Source of the DNA: Dryococelus australis
Taxonomy: Eukaryota; Arthropoda; Insecta; Phasmatodea; Phasmatidae
Direction: 5' to 3'
Assembly: GCA_029891345.1 (NCBI GenBank)
Contig: CM056999.1
Location: 27,129,418-27,193,417, forward strand
Length of the DNA stretch: 64,000 bases
Under the pieces are notes generated by a model. That model ran no database searches. It saw only the letters and a program-made list of their open reading frames with translations, and had not been told where the DNA came from. How positions within the stretch are numbered: position 1 is the first letter of the stretch; each line of letters begins with the position of its first letter. The translations under genes and the position numbers were made by a program. This document shows, piece after piece, positions 22,641-32,900 of this stretch.

Positions 22641-23579
22641 TATTTATGTTAATAAAATATTATTCAAGATTTAAAAATCAGTATTCATGTGTTTTACTTT
22701 CTTTTATTTACCGATTTTTCCCATTTGTGATACAACTAGACCCTCTATGCAGAATTTCACAACTTACAACATACTGAGTTAAAACTGAAGAATTCATGAC
22801 TGGTAATGTTAGTGTGGTGGTATTTCTGGATATGCATTGTCATATTGTTTGTGAATCTTAGACTCAAATTAAGCATTTTTTCTTCAGAGTTATTGTGTTT
22901 CCCTCTCCATCTTCTTTGAAGTTCATCTGTAAATCCACAAGACATGTTCGGTGGCCAGGTAACATGCTCGAATCATGTTCGAGTGGTTATCCATTCCTCT
23001 ACTGCCATTCCAACTGATAATATATCTAAATTCCAGATTAAGTTGCTGTAGTTCTTGATATTAGATCTTCTATTTTCATCTATTAGACAAAGATCTTGAT
23101 AAACCTCGCTGCATATAACAATATATTACATTATTCTCTACCTCCAGATCGTTCACATCCTGAGTACTTGACACTGGTGAAACAACAGGTATGTTGGCAA
23201 GTAGAGGAGTGGACTTCGTTAATTTCTAGCTGTCTACCATCTCTTACAACTTTGCCTGAGACAAACTCAACAATCAGACTTTATTCCAGAGTGGCTTATA
23301 CTGTTTCCGATGTTCAATCTATATAATTAGTAATAATAATTTTTGTTTGTCTGGTGTACATTGATGTAACATACTGATATCCATTTACCATTTTATGCTA
23401 GAGAGAAAGTGACCAAAGGAGGGTTATTTAAAAACAAGTGCCAAATACCAAAACAAATTTTGACCTTCTTTGATTCTGTGTTACAAATGGTCCTTGCTGA
23501 ATTTAATAAAATACTTTATTTCAATTCTAGAATGTTACTGTATAGTGCATTACAATATGTAGGGCTTATTGTCTCGTCG
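22641..23579. other. Putative intron sequence, no gene seen
   Basis: AT-rich, without recognisable coding or repeat signals. Confidence 0.4.
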
Positions 23580-23860
23580 ATCAGTGGATCAGGGATTCGG
23601 GAGGAGGAAAGATCTAGGACGCTCTTAACATCAGGGTCTTGAGAGCCGAAGATGGTGAGCGAGGTGGATTTCAAGCAGCACTGGAAAACAAAAGTGGGGG
23701 AAATTGGTGATCCCAGAGAAAAACTGTCGTCTGTCCAGCACGATTCTTACATGCATCGGATAAACCTTCCGGAAATCCATGAGTGATTTCGGGAAACTGT
23801 GTTAACCGAAATGAGGTTGACCAGACTAGGATGCAATATATGTCCTCCTCCACTGCACAA
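23580..23860 (-). mobile_element. SINE-like repeat, copy 2
   Basis: On the minus strand it shares TTCGGCTCTCAAGA, a following TTAAGAGC, CTCTGGGATCACC and GTTTCCCGAAATCACTC blocks with copies at 2430-2815, 61575-61790 and 63350-63545. The tRNA-like head is poorly preserved here. It ends about 80 bp upstream of the exon at 23938. The 60-codon minus ORF within it is repeat-derived. Confidence 0.6.
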
Positions 23861-23937
23861 CCTCTATGGGTGAGTCCTAGAGTGAGTACTTGACCTGAGA
23901 GTGAAGTGAAGGGGTAACAGGTGACTCGTGTTCTCAG

Positions 23938-24060
23938 CTGCGAGCCACGATGTCACCGACGGGAGAGCTGCCTGAGAAAGACGTCCCAGGCAGGAACGAA
24001 AAGGCGCAAGCCGAGATGGCAGCCGTCATAAGCCATCAAGCCAACCAGGCCACCATGCTG
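23938..24060 (+). CDS. Coiled-coil gene, internal exon 2
   Basis: 123 nt, 41 codons, phase 0 at both ends. The acceptor is gtgttctcag/CTG and the donor CTG/gtaagt is a strong consensus. The peptide (LRATMSPTGELPEKDVPG, then RNEKAQAEMAAVISHQANQ) starts with a Pro/Gly-containing linker and passes into an Ala/Glu/Gln-rich helix. The short upstream piece has no stop, so the AG at 23936-23937 sets the start. It is GC-rich against AT-rich flanks. No domain is recognisable alone. It joins in frame with both the exon at 4036 and that at 27712. Confidence 0.6.
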
Positions 24061-24137
24061 GTAAGTTCCCGGCGGAAGCGCAATCGTTTTCAATTTTACC
24101 ATCGCCTCTTGTCCATCCTCTTTATTTCTGGTGTCTT

Positions 24138-24457
24138 CAGTGCTGATGCTGCTGCTCAGCTCAGATGTAGTCGCTAGGGCTGATGTTATTTCCTAGCACA
24201 AGTGTCGCAGTCTCTAGCACTGATGCTACTTTCTGATGTAGATGTAGCCACTAATGCTTATGCTACATCCTAGCTCAAATGTTGTAGTCACTAGTTATAA
24301 TTATACTTCATAGCTTATATGCCAAAGCTGCTAATGCTGATGCTACTTTCTAACTCAGATGTAGCAATTGCTAGTGCTAATACTACTTTCTAACTCAGAT
24401 GTAGCACTCGCTAGTGCTAATGCTTCTTCCTAACTCACATGTCGCAATTGCTAATAG
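24138..24457 (+). repeat. Minisatellite, about 40-45 bp unit
   Basis: Roughly eight degenerate units with the core CTAGTGCTAATGCTACTTTC followed by TAACTCAGATGTAGCA. It starts about 80 bp inside the intron that follows exon 2. Units toward the 3' end are most alike. Confidence 0.75.
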
Positions 24458-24872
24458 TTCAGTGATTCAACTTCTGACCTGTTGAATATTATTTTGTTAA
24501 AAATAATTGAGCATGCATGGGACATAAATTAATGATACAACTTAAATTGTATGTACCCAGAAATAAAAAGGACAGTCCTAACCTCTAGTTATTACCATTG
24601 TGAGCAAATATTTTAACAGAGTGAGTATTTCAAACATTGTATTTCTTATACCATAAAGTTTAACATGTTGAGGCCCAAGATATAATGCAAAATAAACTCA
24701 TTTATATGGCCAAATACTTGGTTTTAAAGTTCGAAACAGTTTCTGCCTGTGTGGTTTTCCCATGTTAACATATTCGTCATTGTGTCCTTTTCGCTCTTAA
24801 AATTGCATACCTGAAGAATGTAATGTTTACCAGAGGTGAACATAATAAATATGTTTTCTGTGATAAACTTGA

Positions 24873-25419
24873 TTATTTTTATAGCCATTCCAGCAATGTG
24901 TAACTATTTGACCATGAGTTTCAAGGGTCACATTCCAGATGAGCCATTTGCATGTATGCCTTGTTTACGTAACTTTTGTTTGACTAAGCATGTAAGGCCT
25001 TCTCTCCTCAACCAGTCGATTTATCGATTAGCTTAATATAAAGCATTAATAAATTTTATACTACACATATTTTCATAGGCGATACAGCCTTCTTTATTTT
25101 CATATCCAACAAAACACACACGTAAGCAATTATACATAACATTACTTCGTTCTGCAGAACATGCCATAGGAGGGAAATTGCTTTTGCATGTAGTTTCTTT
25201 CAGTTTTTCGATACCTACTGGATTTCTTTCTGTAAGTACTACCTGTCTAATACAAGAGATTCTTGACACAACTATTAAATATTTTATTTGTTTCTGTCAG
25301 TAGTGACATTACATGTCATTTTTCTTCTTATTTTTCATTACTGATCAAAAAATTAGACGTCGTTATAGTTTTCAAAATGTAACTAACCATAATTAAGTAT
25401 GGAGGGAACTCATTATGGT
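24873..25419 (+). repeat. Donor segment B of the patchwork duplication
   Basis: 547 bp repeated at 28848-29394 with a constant offset of 3975 bp and no difference that I can find by eye, including identical 78-codon minus-strand ORFs (25033-25269 and 29008-29244). Its right limit falls inside the left arm of the inverted-repeat element at 25405-25899. Confidence 0.9.
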
Positions 25420-25899
25420 GAGGCATGTAGGGTAAATAAAAATAAAGAGATAGGTTACTTAATGGCTACATAATTAAACAGATGGAGATGATATAAAATA
25501 ACTATTATTTCAAGGAGCATGATGTGAAGTAAACTACGTCAAATACTGTTGTAATTGTGCCACCTTGAGTGGCAGTGTGAATATGGACTGGGTTGAAGGT
25601 GAGATACTAAGATCATATTTGGTATCTTGCAGTTATTTATGATGGAGGCACATGTATGCCCCCCCCCCCTAGTGGCATATCAGCGCATGTAAACTATATT
25701 AAGCTCGAATGGAACACATGTCGGTATATGATGATACTGTGTAGCACCCTTCATTGTGTTCATGCGATTTGCGCATGGAAAATATTTTGGTATTGAGTGT
25801 AGTTATTTTATGTAATTTGCATCCGTTTAATTATACAGCCATATAGTAACCTCTCTCTTTATATTTATTTACCCTATGTGTTTTACCATAATGAGTTCC
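25405..25899. mobile_element. Inverted-repeat element, about 495 bp, MITE-like
   Basis: Left arm 25405-25503 and right arm 25801-25899 are reverse complements over about 99 bp with scattered mismatches (both read GGAACTCATTATGGT, then TAGGGTAAATAAA and GGTTACT). The roughly 300-bp interior contains a poly-C run (25661-25670) and no ORF. No target-site duplication could be assigned confidently. Class is unresolved; long arms and small size suggest a fold-back or MITE element. Confidence 0.6.
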
Positions 25900-26145
25900 A
25901 CCAACCTTAACAAGTATGGTTGGCTCACGATTCATAATATCTTGTGAAGGCACGTAATGCTCATGAACTTTTAGTACAAAGCAAGTCACTCTAATGTGCA
26001 GCTCACATTCCATGCCCTACCCATCCAAACTTAGCAACTACAAACATTCTGTAAGTAATCAGTGGCTACTTTTAGAGCATATGCGAGAGAAACTAACTAC
26101 AAAGAATATCATTCATAGTTTAAGGTTTTATAATATTTTCAATAT

Positions 26146-26392
26146 TTTAATAAATTTCAAAAAAGTTTTTTTTTTTGTTTTTTTTCTTTATGAAAAGACA
26201 CAAAGTAACCTAAGTTATTATTTTATTTTTCTACTATGCTTGCCCTTTCGCATCATCACTTACAGCTTTTGTCGCTTTGCCTTTAGACTGGCACATAGGC
26301 CCAATTTCTGGGTTGAACATTGATTTTATGAGCAATCGTTTTATTAGGGTTCAAAGTTTAAATAATCGGTAGGCCCCATAACAGATTTTATC
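26146..26392 (+). repeat. Donor segment C of the patchwork duplication
   Basis: 247 bp repeated at 28580-28826 with a constant offset of 2434 bp; even the two poly-T runs (11 and 8 T) match in length. It ends just before the Tc1-type relic at about 26400. Confidence 0.9.
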
Positions 26393-26399
26393 TAGTGGC

Positions 26400-27000
26400 C
26401 GATTCGTTAAGACACCGATTCATTGATGTTATTCTCGCGTTGGCAGTGGTTTAATACTCCGAATGCTGGATGAGGTTTTGGGATAAATCTTCCTCCCGAT
26501 GAAAGGCCGACTCAGCTAGTGGCGACACATATTAGGCATTGTCCTGCACAGATACAATATGCTAATGGAACTCTGGCTGGACCACGAGTTTTTCTGGAAA
26601 CATAAAGTCTCGATACGTTATGGAAGAACACCGAAATCATTCCACTGGAAGAAATAGAGGCTATGGTTTTTGACCAACTGGTGTGCTAACTAGATAGCAC
26701 TGCATTGATTAATATACCTGGGGCCCTGTACGAACAGGACAATGCACGACCACTTGGGGTACACATTGTCATACTGGATGACCATATTTCCACCCTACTT
26801 CCTTGGCCTGCGCTATCACCAAATCTTTCGCCCATCTAAAACGCGTGTTCCATTGTTGTGCGACAACTGGACATCCACGGCCACAACGGACTAACTTTAT
26901 CCATATATCTAAGTATCATGAGTGGGGATACCCAAAACTGACATGCAAAGTTCTCTTACTCTAAATGCCGTGTCGTGTAGGATGGATTATTGATACCTGA
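26400..27000 (+). mobile_element. Tc1/mariner relic, partial
   Basis: The + strand retains, across frames, a catalytic-domain fragment of Tc1 type: YEQDNARPLGVHIV followed by LLPWPALSPNLSPI (about 26720-26840), corresponding to the QQDNARPH...LPWPARSPDLSPIEH block. An N-terminal arginine-type region is scarcely recognisable near 26430-26470. No terminal repeats were identified. It is distinct in sequence from the elements at 18394 and 36080. Confidence 0.65.
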
Positions 27001-27711
27001 GATCGGGCCATGCATTACTGTTTTTCACATGTACCATACATCATACTAAGCTGCAAGGATAATTATTCCTTCTGTGTATGATAGGTATTCTGTCCAAATA
27101 TATATGGGGTAGCGATAATTCACACCTTTCATGGTCTTACAGTTTTAATTTCCAGCAGTGTACATTTTTGCACAATATTTGTCTATATGTATTATCAAAT
27201 TGAGCCTGGAAATAATGCTTTGTATGTTCTATATTGCCAGATTCTCATAATGGCTTATAAATTTTTGTCGGCTGTAGGAAAATATTTTGCATAACCTTGC
27301 CAACACATTGCCCGTAAGTACATGCATGTAGAAATATACTTGCGAATATATTCACGATTATTTCTTAAAGTTTTGAAGATTTTTTAAGCACATGCGAAGA
27401 TATGACGATGCTAACCTAACAAACCACTTATTTTTTTCAATACTCAATGTATTGATGTGTTTATTCAAATATATTATAGAAGATACATTTTTTTCCATTA
27501 ATTCATATGATGCATAATAAAATAATATATAAATCTCGAACACAAAAGGTATCGTCATATCTGAAAATTGTAGTAAGCATTTTTCGATTGTGGACTAGTA
27601 AAAAAAAATATATATATCGCTTACGCTCTTGCCTATGACATGAAGGAGGTAGTAAGGAAGTTGCCTACAGGAGGGACAGGAGGATCAGACAGCTGGGGTA
27701 TGACTGTGCAG
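27001..27711. other. Putative intron sequence, no gene seen
   Basis: AT-rich sequence up to the acceptor region of exon 3. No repeats or coding families are recognised. Confidence 0.4.
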
Positions 27712-27870
27712 GAGCGACAGCTGAACGAAGTGATGGCGGAGGTGGAGCACATACAGGACGAACAACGGCAGGTGCAGGAGGAGAGAGAGCATCTGACAGA
27801 GGTGCGAAAGTTGCTGAGGTGTGCCGCCCCCACGGTCTGCACCCCTGCCACCTGCACAGCCATCATACAG
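27712..27870 (+). CDS. Coiled-coil gene, internal exon 3
   Basis: 159 nt, 53 codons, phase 0 at both ends if the acceptor is ...tgactgtgcag/GAG; the donor is CAG/gtagga. The peptide ERQLNEVMAEVEHIQDEQRQ, then EEREHLTEVRKLLR, is a strong heptad coiled coil. It ends in a Cys/Pro/Thr-rich linker (CAAPTVCTPATCTAIIQ) that would break the helix. The frame stays open upstream to 27640, and a second possible acceptor ends at 27670; phase 0 of all the other exons favours 27712. It is GC-rich against an AT-rich background. Confidence 0.6.
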
Positions 27871-28538
27871 GTAGGACTCGACCTTCACTGCACTGCCTCG
27901 TTTATGCAAGCATGCTACCACACAAGCAGATAATGTTTACTTGTGAGCACATGTTCTTTCTTTTGTAGCACTGATGTGCATGGTTACTGGTTTTAGATTT
28001 ACAATTTATTATTTCACAAAAAGGTTAAAACAGTTTTTATAAAACACACAATGACGTGAATCTAACGAATTTCTATGTTCACTCTAACTATTGCCATAAT
28101 ATTCCCGAAACATTATTAATAAACTTTAGCTAATATTTCTTCAATACATTAAATTGCAGGTATGTGGTGCTTTTGCTACAAAGGGCGTGCCAAGTACCAC
28201 AAGAAAGATGCTGGTTATTATTCATTGATGGTTCAATTAGACAATGATTAAATTAGAATGACAGTTTATTTGTGGACATGGAATAGGATTAATGATGGTG
28301 ATGTTTCAATGTACTGCGGCCATTTTGGAAGGTGTCATGCCGTGACTTTGGCATTGACCCATGATGACATTGGGTTGACCTTGAGACTGATAAAACACAG
28401 TAAATTTTTTTTTAATTCTAAACAACTTAAAAGTTTAAAAAAAAAAACTAATAATTGTGATTTTTAATAAAAAAAATTAGGGAAACATAAAAAAAATTAG
28501 GAGAAATGAAAAATAATTGAATTAGTTCTACATAGTGG
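27871..28538. other. Putative intron sequence with degenerate satellite fragment
   Basis: AT-rich. Positions about 28310-28400 (GCGGCCATTTTGGAAGGTGTC, then TGACTTTGGCATTGACC and TTGACCTTGAG) resemble the 6.5-8.4 kb satellites. Confidence 0.4.
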
Positions 28539-28576
28539 TTTTAAATAGGAGGGGTTTGAACCCCTCCTATTTAAAA
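28539..28576. repeat. Near-perfect 38-bp palindrome
   Basis: Two 18-nt arms, TTTTAAATAGGAGGGGTT and its exact complement, separated by only TG. Its right end is three bases from the left breakpoint of the patchwork segment at 28580. The surrounding sequence is intronic. Confidence 0.9.
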
Positions 28577-28579
28577 CAA

Positions 28580-29394
28580 TTTAATAAATTTCAAAAAAGT
28601 TTTTTTTTTTGTTTTTTTTCTTTATGAAAAGACACAAAGTAACCTAAGTTATTATTTTATTTTTCTACTATGCTTGCCCTTTCGCATCATCACTTACAGC
28701 TTTTGTCGCTTTGCCTTTAGACTGGCACATAGGCCCAATTTCTGGGTTGAACATTGATTTTATGAGCAATCGTTTTATTAGGGTTCAAAGTTTAAATAAT
28801 CGGTAGGCCCCATAACAGATTTTATCATCGCCTCTTGTCCATCCTCTTTATTTTTATAGCCATTCCAGCAATGTGTAACTATTTGACCATGAGTTTCAAG
28901 GGTCACATTCCAGATGAGCCATTTGCATGTATGCCTTGTTTACGTAACTTTTGTTTGACTAAGCATGTAAGGCCTTCTCTCCTCAACCAGTCGATTTATC
29001 GATTAGCTTAATATAAAGCATTAATAAATTTTATACTACACATATTTTCATAGGCGATACAGCCTTCTTTATTTTCATATCCAACAAAACACACACGTAA
29101 GCAATTATACATAACATTACTTCGTTCTGCAGAACATGCCATAGGAGGGAAATTGCTTTTGCATGTAGTTTCTTTCAGTTTTTCGATACCTACTGGATTT
29201 CTTTCTGTAAGTACTACCTGTCTAATACAAGAGATTCTTGACACAACTATTAAATATTTTATTTGTTTCTGTCAGTAGTGACATTACATGTCATTTTTCT
29301 TCTTATTTTTCATTACTGATCAAAAAATTAGACGTCGTTATAGTTTTCAAAATGTAACTAACCATAATTAAGTATGGAGGGAACTCATTATGGT
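28580..29394 (+). repeat. Patchwork segment made of three upstream pieces (order C-A-B)
   Basis: 28580-28826 copies 26146-26392 (C). 28827-28853 copies 24101-24127 (A), which starts 41 nt inside the intron after exon 2. 28848-29394 copies 24873-25419 (B). All are in the same orientation. The A/B junction lies in a shared TTATTT; the C/A junction has little or no homology. I see no mismatches by eye, so the event is recent or an assembly artefact. It lies wholly within the intron between exons 3 and 4. Confidence 0.9.
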
Positions 29395-29582
29395 TCAAAA
29401 AACGAAGCCGATGTTCTCTATAATGTGTTTCATATTTACACTTTAATTATCAATTTCACCACTTCCATCGTAAAACCAGGTACTTTAGCCTATTGGATAC
29501 CTTTCTAGTGAAACATGAGTATTGGCATACCTGCATTCAAAACTCATACTGTGAGTTTCAAAGAACTGCTTGATACAGCTCA

Positions 29583-29645
29583 TATCATAACTGGCTTAGC
29601 CTTGTGGTACAGTGGCATAACGACTGGATTTCAGCGTCGAAGAAG
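29583..29645 (+). mobile_element. tRNA-like A-box segment, SINE head remnant
   Basis: TGGTACAGTGG fits the Pol III A-box consensus closely, within TTGTGGTACAGTGGCATAAC. A weak B-box-like match might follow. It ends about 25 bp before the acceptor of exon 4. Confidence 0.35.
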
Positions 29646-29669
29646 TGAGCAAGTTGTGTGTGTCGGCAG

Positions 29670-29930
29670 GGTAGAGCAGCCGGGCTGCTGCCACCGGCGC
29701 CAGTGCTGGGGGAAGGCGACCAGCAGCGCGCCCTGGCAGAGTTGACGGAGAAGTACTCACGCCTGCAACATGACCTCGGCGCCAAGGTGAAGGAGGTGTC
29801 GGCGCTATGTGTCGAGGTGGAGCGCCTCAAGGATGAGCTGGTGCGAGCACGTGCCGAGAAGGAGGAGAGCGAGTCGAGCCTCACCGCCACGCAGGACCGC
29901 CTCAGACGTGCTGAGGCACAGCTGCTCGAG
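29670..29930 (+). CDS. Coiled-coil gene, internal exon 4
   Basis: 261 nt, 87 codons, phase 0 at both ends. The acceptor is gtgtgtcggcag/GGT and the donor GAG/gtgagt is a strong consensus. About 20 residues of Pro/Gly-rich linker (GRAAGLLPPAPVLGEG) lead into an uninterrupted helix of about 65 residues: ALAELTEKYSRLQHDLGAKV, then EVSALCVEVERLKDEL and RAEKEESESSLTATQDRL. Hydrophobic a/d positions (L, V, L, L) and charged flanks fit a long dimeric coiled coil. This is the clearest coding signal in the window. Downstream the frame stays open only by chance, running into CT-rich intron. The family cannot be assigned: tropomyosin-, golgin- or centrosome-like proteins share this texture. Confidence 0.75.
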
Positions 29931-32900
29931 GTGAGTCCCCACCACTTTCCTGCCCCCTCCCCCTCTCCCTCCACAGGTGGTCGGCGAGAGTTTGTGTATG
30001 CAGAGTGTCATGGCTTGCAATCATTCAAAGCTGACTTCTTCACGTTACATGGTGAGGCGACTTACCCATGTTGAAAACCATTTCCTATTATGACTGCATC
30101 ACTGATTTTTGACAGAGAACAATTTAAAAAAATGACAAATGAAAGTTTTGAAACAGAAGAATGATGTAGATGACTGCAATAGCCACGGTATGATATGATT
30201 AGGAGTTGGTATGAGAATCCCAAATAAGAAAGACACCTTATGTGGTGGTATGGAATTATTATATTAATGGACATTCTTTGGAGAAAGGATGATAATGGCG
30301 AGTTTAGAGCTTTGGGACGATTCAATTCTGTGGCAGTGTTTCCTCTGGAAGCCGATTAAGCCTAAAATCTTCTGCAGGTTCCTAAAAGAATGGCTAAGAA
30401 AGATATAAAATACTGATTCCAGTACATTCCATTGAAAATTCGTTGTGGGAGGTGATGGAGGGGAGGCCAGGCCCGGCTTCTGCCGGAAAACATTGCAACT
30501 GCTTCTACAACCTTGCCAATAAGGATCCTGCATTTTCCTTTCTATATAATTGCTTTTTATTTTTAATTAATGAATGGTTGTGCTCTTACCTGTCGAGAAT
30601 ATTTTTATGGCATCGATGGGAAAATACCTTCAAGATACAGCCCTGCTAAAGCTGCATGTACATTATAAGGCCAAAAATCATCGGACATCCATTGCCGTTT
30701 ATTCCAAAGGCAGCAGCCATATAACAAACTTGTTGTAGGACCTTCTTATGCTGTTATTAAAGCATTATTTCTTCAGAATAGGCTCTCCACTTTGTTCTGG
30801 CTCACAGCTAGCAGAATTGTTATCCATTATTCCCATACATCTGTCTTTTAAAAATGAATCACTACAGTGATGCATAAAATAAACATTCATGAACTTTATT
30901 TAAAATTTTGTGAAAATGTTGCCACTTGAAACCCATTATGGGAGAGTCACTGTTAACTGAATGTAGCCCTTGGCTTATATTTTGTGACCCATTTACAAAG
31001 GAAGTGCTGCTTTGCACTTCGCATCATTTTATTCACAATTTTCTAATTTTTGGTTAGAATTTTACAGACATGTTTCTAGTTCCGCCCAATAAAATCGCCC
31101 TTCATATGCTCTGAAATTATTAAATTCGGAAACACCTCTTCTTTCTTAGAAGAACTTAACTATTTTCCGTAATGGTAATACAGGACCTTAATCGCACTTA
31201 GCTTTAAATATATTTATCAGTATTCGTTTCATTCATCTTTGTAAAGGCTTTACTCTTCACCTTCGTTGGACACGTGGTGACTACTCACAGCTCAACCCAC
31301 CACGTCCTTCACTTAGTGTTTAACCAAAATAAAAACAACGAATAAAAATTATTTCCAATCTCCAGGCATATAATTTTGCAAGAGTTCGAGTTATTGTAAT
31401 AAGGTAAACCCTTAAAGAAAGCAACCGCAATATTAAATTACTATGTTTGACCTCAAAAAGTGCAGAAAATACCGTCGAAGTTATTTTATGCAATAGCCGT
31501 ACCTTTACAGATCCTTGGAAAAGAAGAAGTTTTTAGTCGCTCTGCATCCACATTTATGCTGTACCATCCTTAATTCATCTCCCTCGCTATGGAGTTTCCT
31601 TCTCTACTGATTCAAATAAATTGTGCAGACTTACCCATGTGGTTTGGCTTCGTACATAATCCAATACAGTGCTGAGCATTTTCGCGACACTTCGAATGGT
31701 ATCCAAGCATTGTACGGAGCCAGGATGGTCACTGTAGGGGCATGGATCTGAATGTAGAACACCTGATGATGTAATGATATTTAGATTCTATTCCAAAATC
31801 AAGCAGTGGAATCGTTCCAGTCGGAACTCTCGCGAGTACGTACCTTGAGATAACCTGAGAGGACTCGAAGTCACTGTCAGGAACGGTGAGGAGGGTTTTG
31901 CCAGCTACTGATATTGTCCCCTGCAATATTTCTACAAGCAGATAGGTATCAGTACAGAAAGAGTACTTTAGCTGTGGCGGTGGCCATATTTTTTCCCTGG
32001 ACTAAAAATTATGTGAGAGTTACATACAAATTACTTTCCCTGGTTCATACAAACATCTTTCTTCAGGACTATTTAGGCTATTAGGCCAGTCAATACGTTT
32101 GTGAAATTTTGGAGTATGTAAACTTTTATTCGATAATGTCTAGTGAATCAAACTGAGAATGCTGGAAACCATTTTCCTGCTTCTCTTGTTAAGAGCCACT
32201 TTTTTTTTTTTTTTTTTCGGATTGCTGCAGGTTTGACAAAACCTGCACTTTTTTTCTCCTTTATGAGAGATCTCGAATAAAATTCTGTGGTAGCAGTATA
32301 ACTGTGAAATTAGTGCGGAAGGTATTATTTATCTTGTATGCTATGTTTATGATATGTGTGTTGTAGTATTAATTTTTGTATGTTATGATCATTTTCTTTT
32401 ATTTGTTGATAGTACATTTTTTACGTTTTATTTTAACGTTTTGTTCATAGATTTGGTCAGATTTATAGAGCCCTCGGCGAACATGATTTTTAAGGTGGCC
32501 CTCTACTACACCTCCTGGCTGCACGCCATATAAAATTTGCATTGTAAAATATAATTAAAAAGTTAAAATGTATTTTATAAAACACAACTGGAATAAGAAA
32601 ATGTGAACCGGAACAACACCGACAAACTCCGCCTGAACATTCCTTACAAAAAATTAGTCTCAAACAAACAGACTACCCATGTTCGGAAAAGCCTTCTTAG
32701 GTTGGTACTGTTTAACTCCCATTATGTGTGTGGCATGGGATTATAAAGGAGTTTTACAAACATCTCAAAAGGATCTTTACTACCACACAATCTTGGTTGA
32801 TTTTAAATTTAAGTTATCTTTTGCTGTCCCGACAATGAAAAGTGTATTAACAAAATTTATTCTGGTTCAGTAATTCACCAAAATGTATGAAGTTTTTAAA

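Noticed and set aside
25033..25269. 78-codon minus-strand ORF with an identical copy at 29008-29244, suggesting a conserved gene
   Set aside because: Identity reflects the recent patchwork duplication (constant 3975-bp offset), which extends equally over non-coding flanks. No domain is seen.
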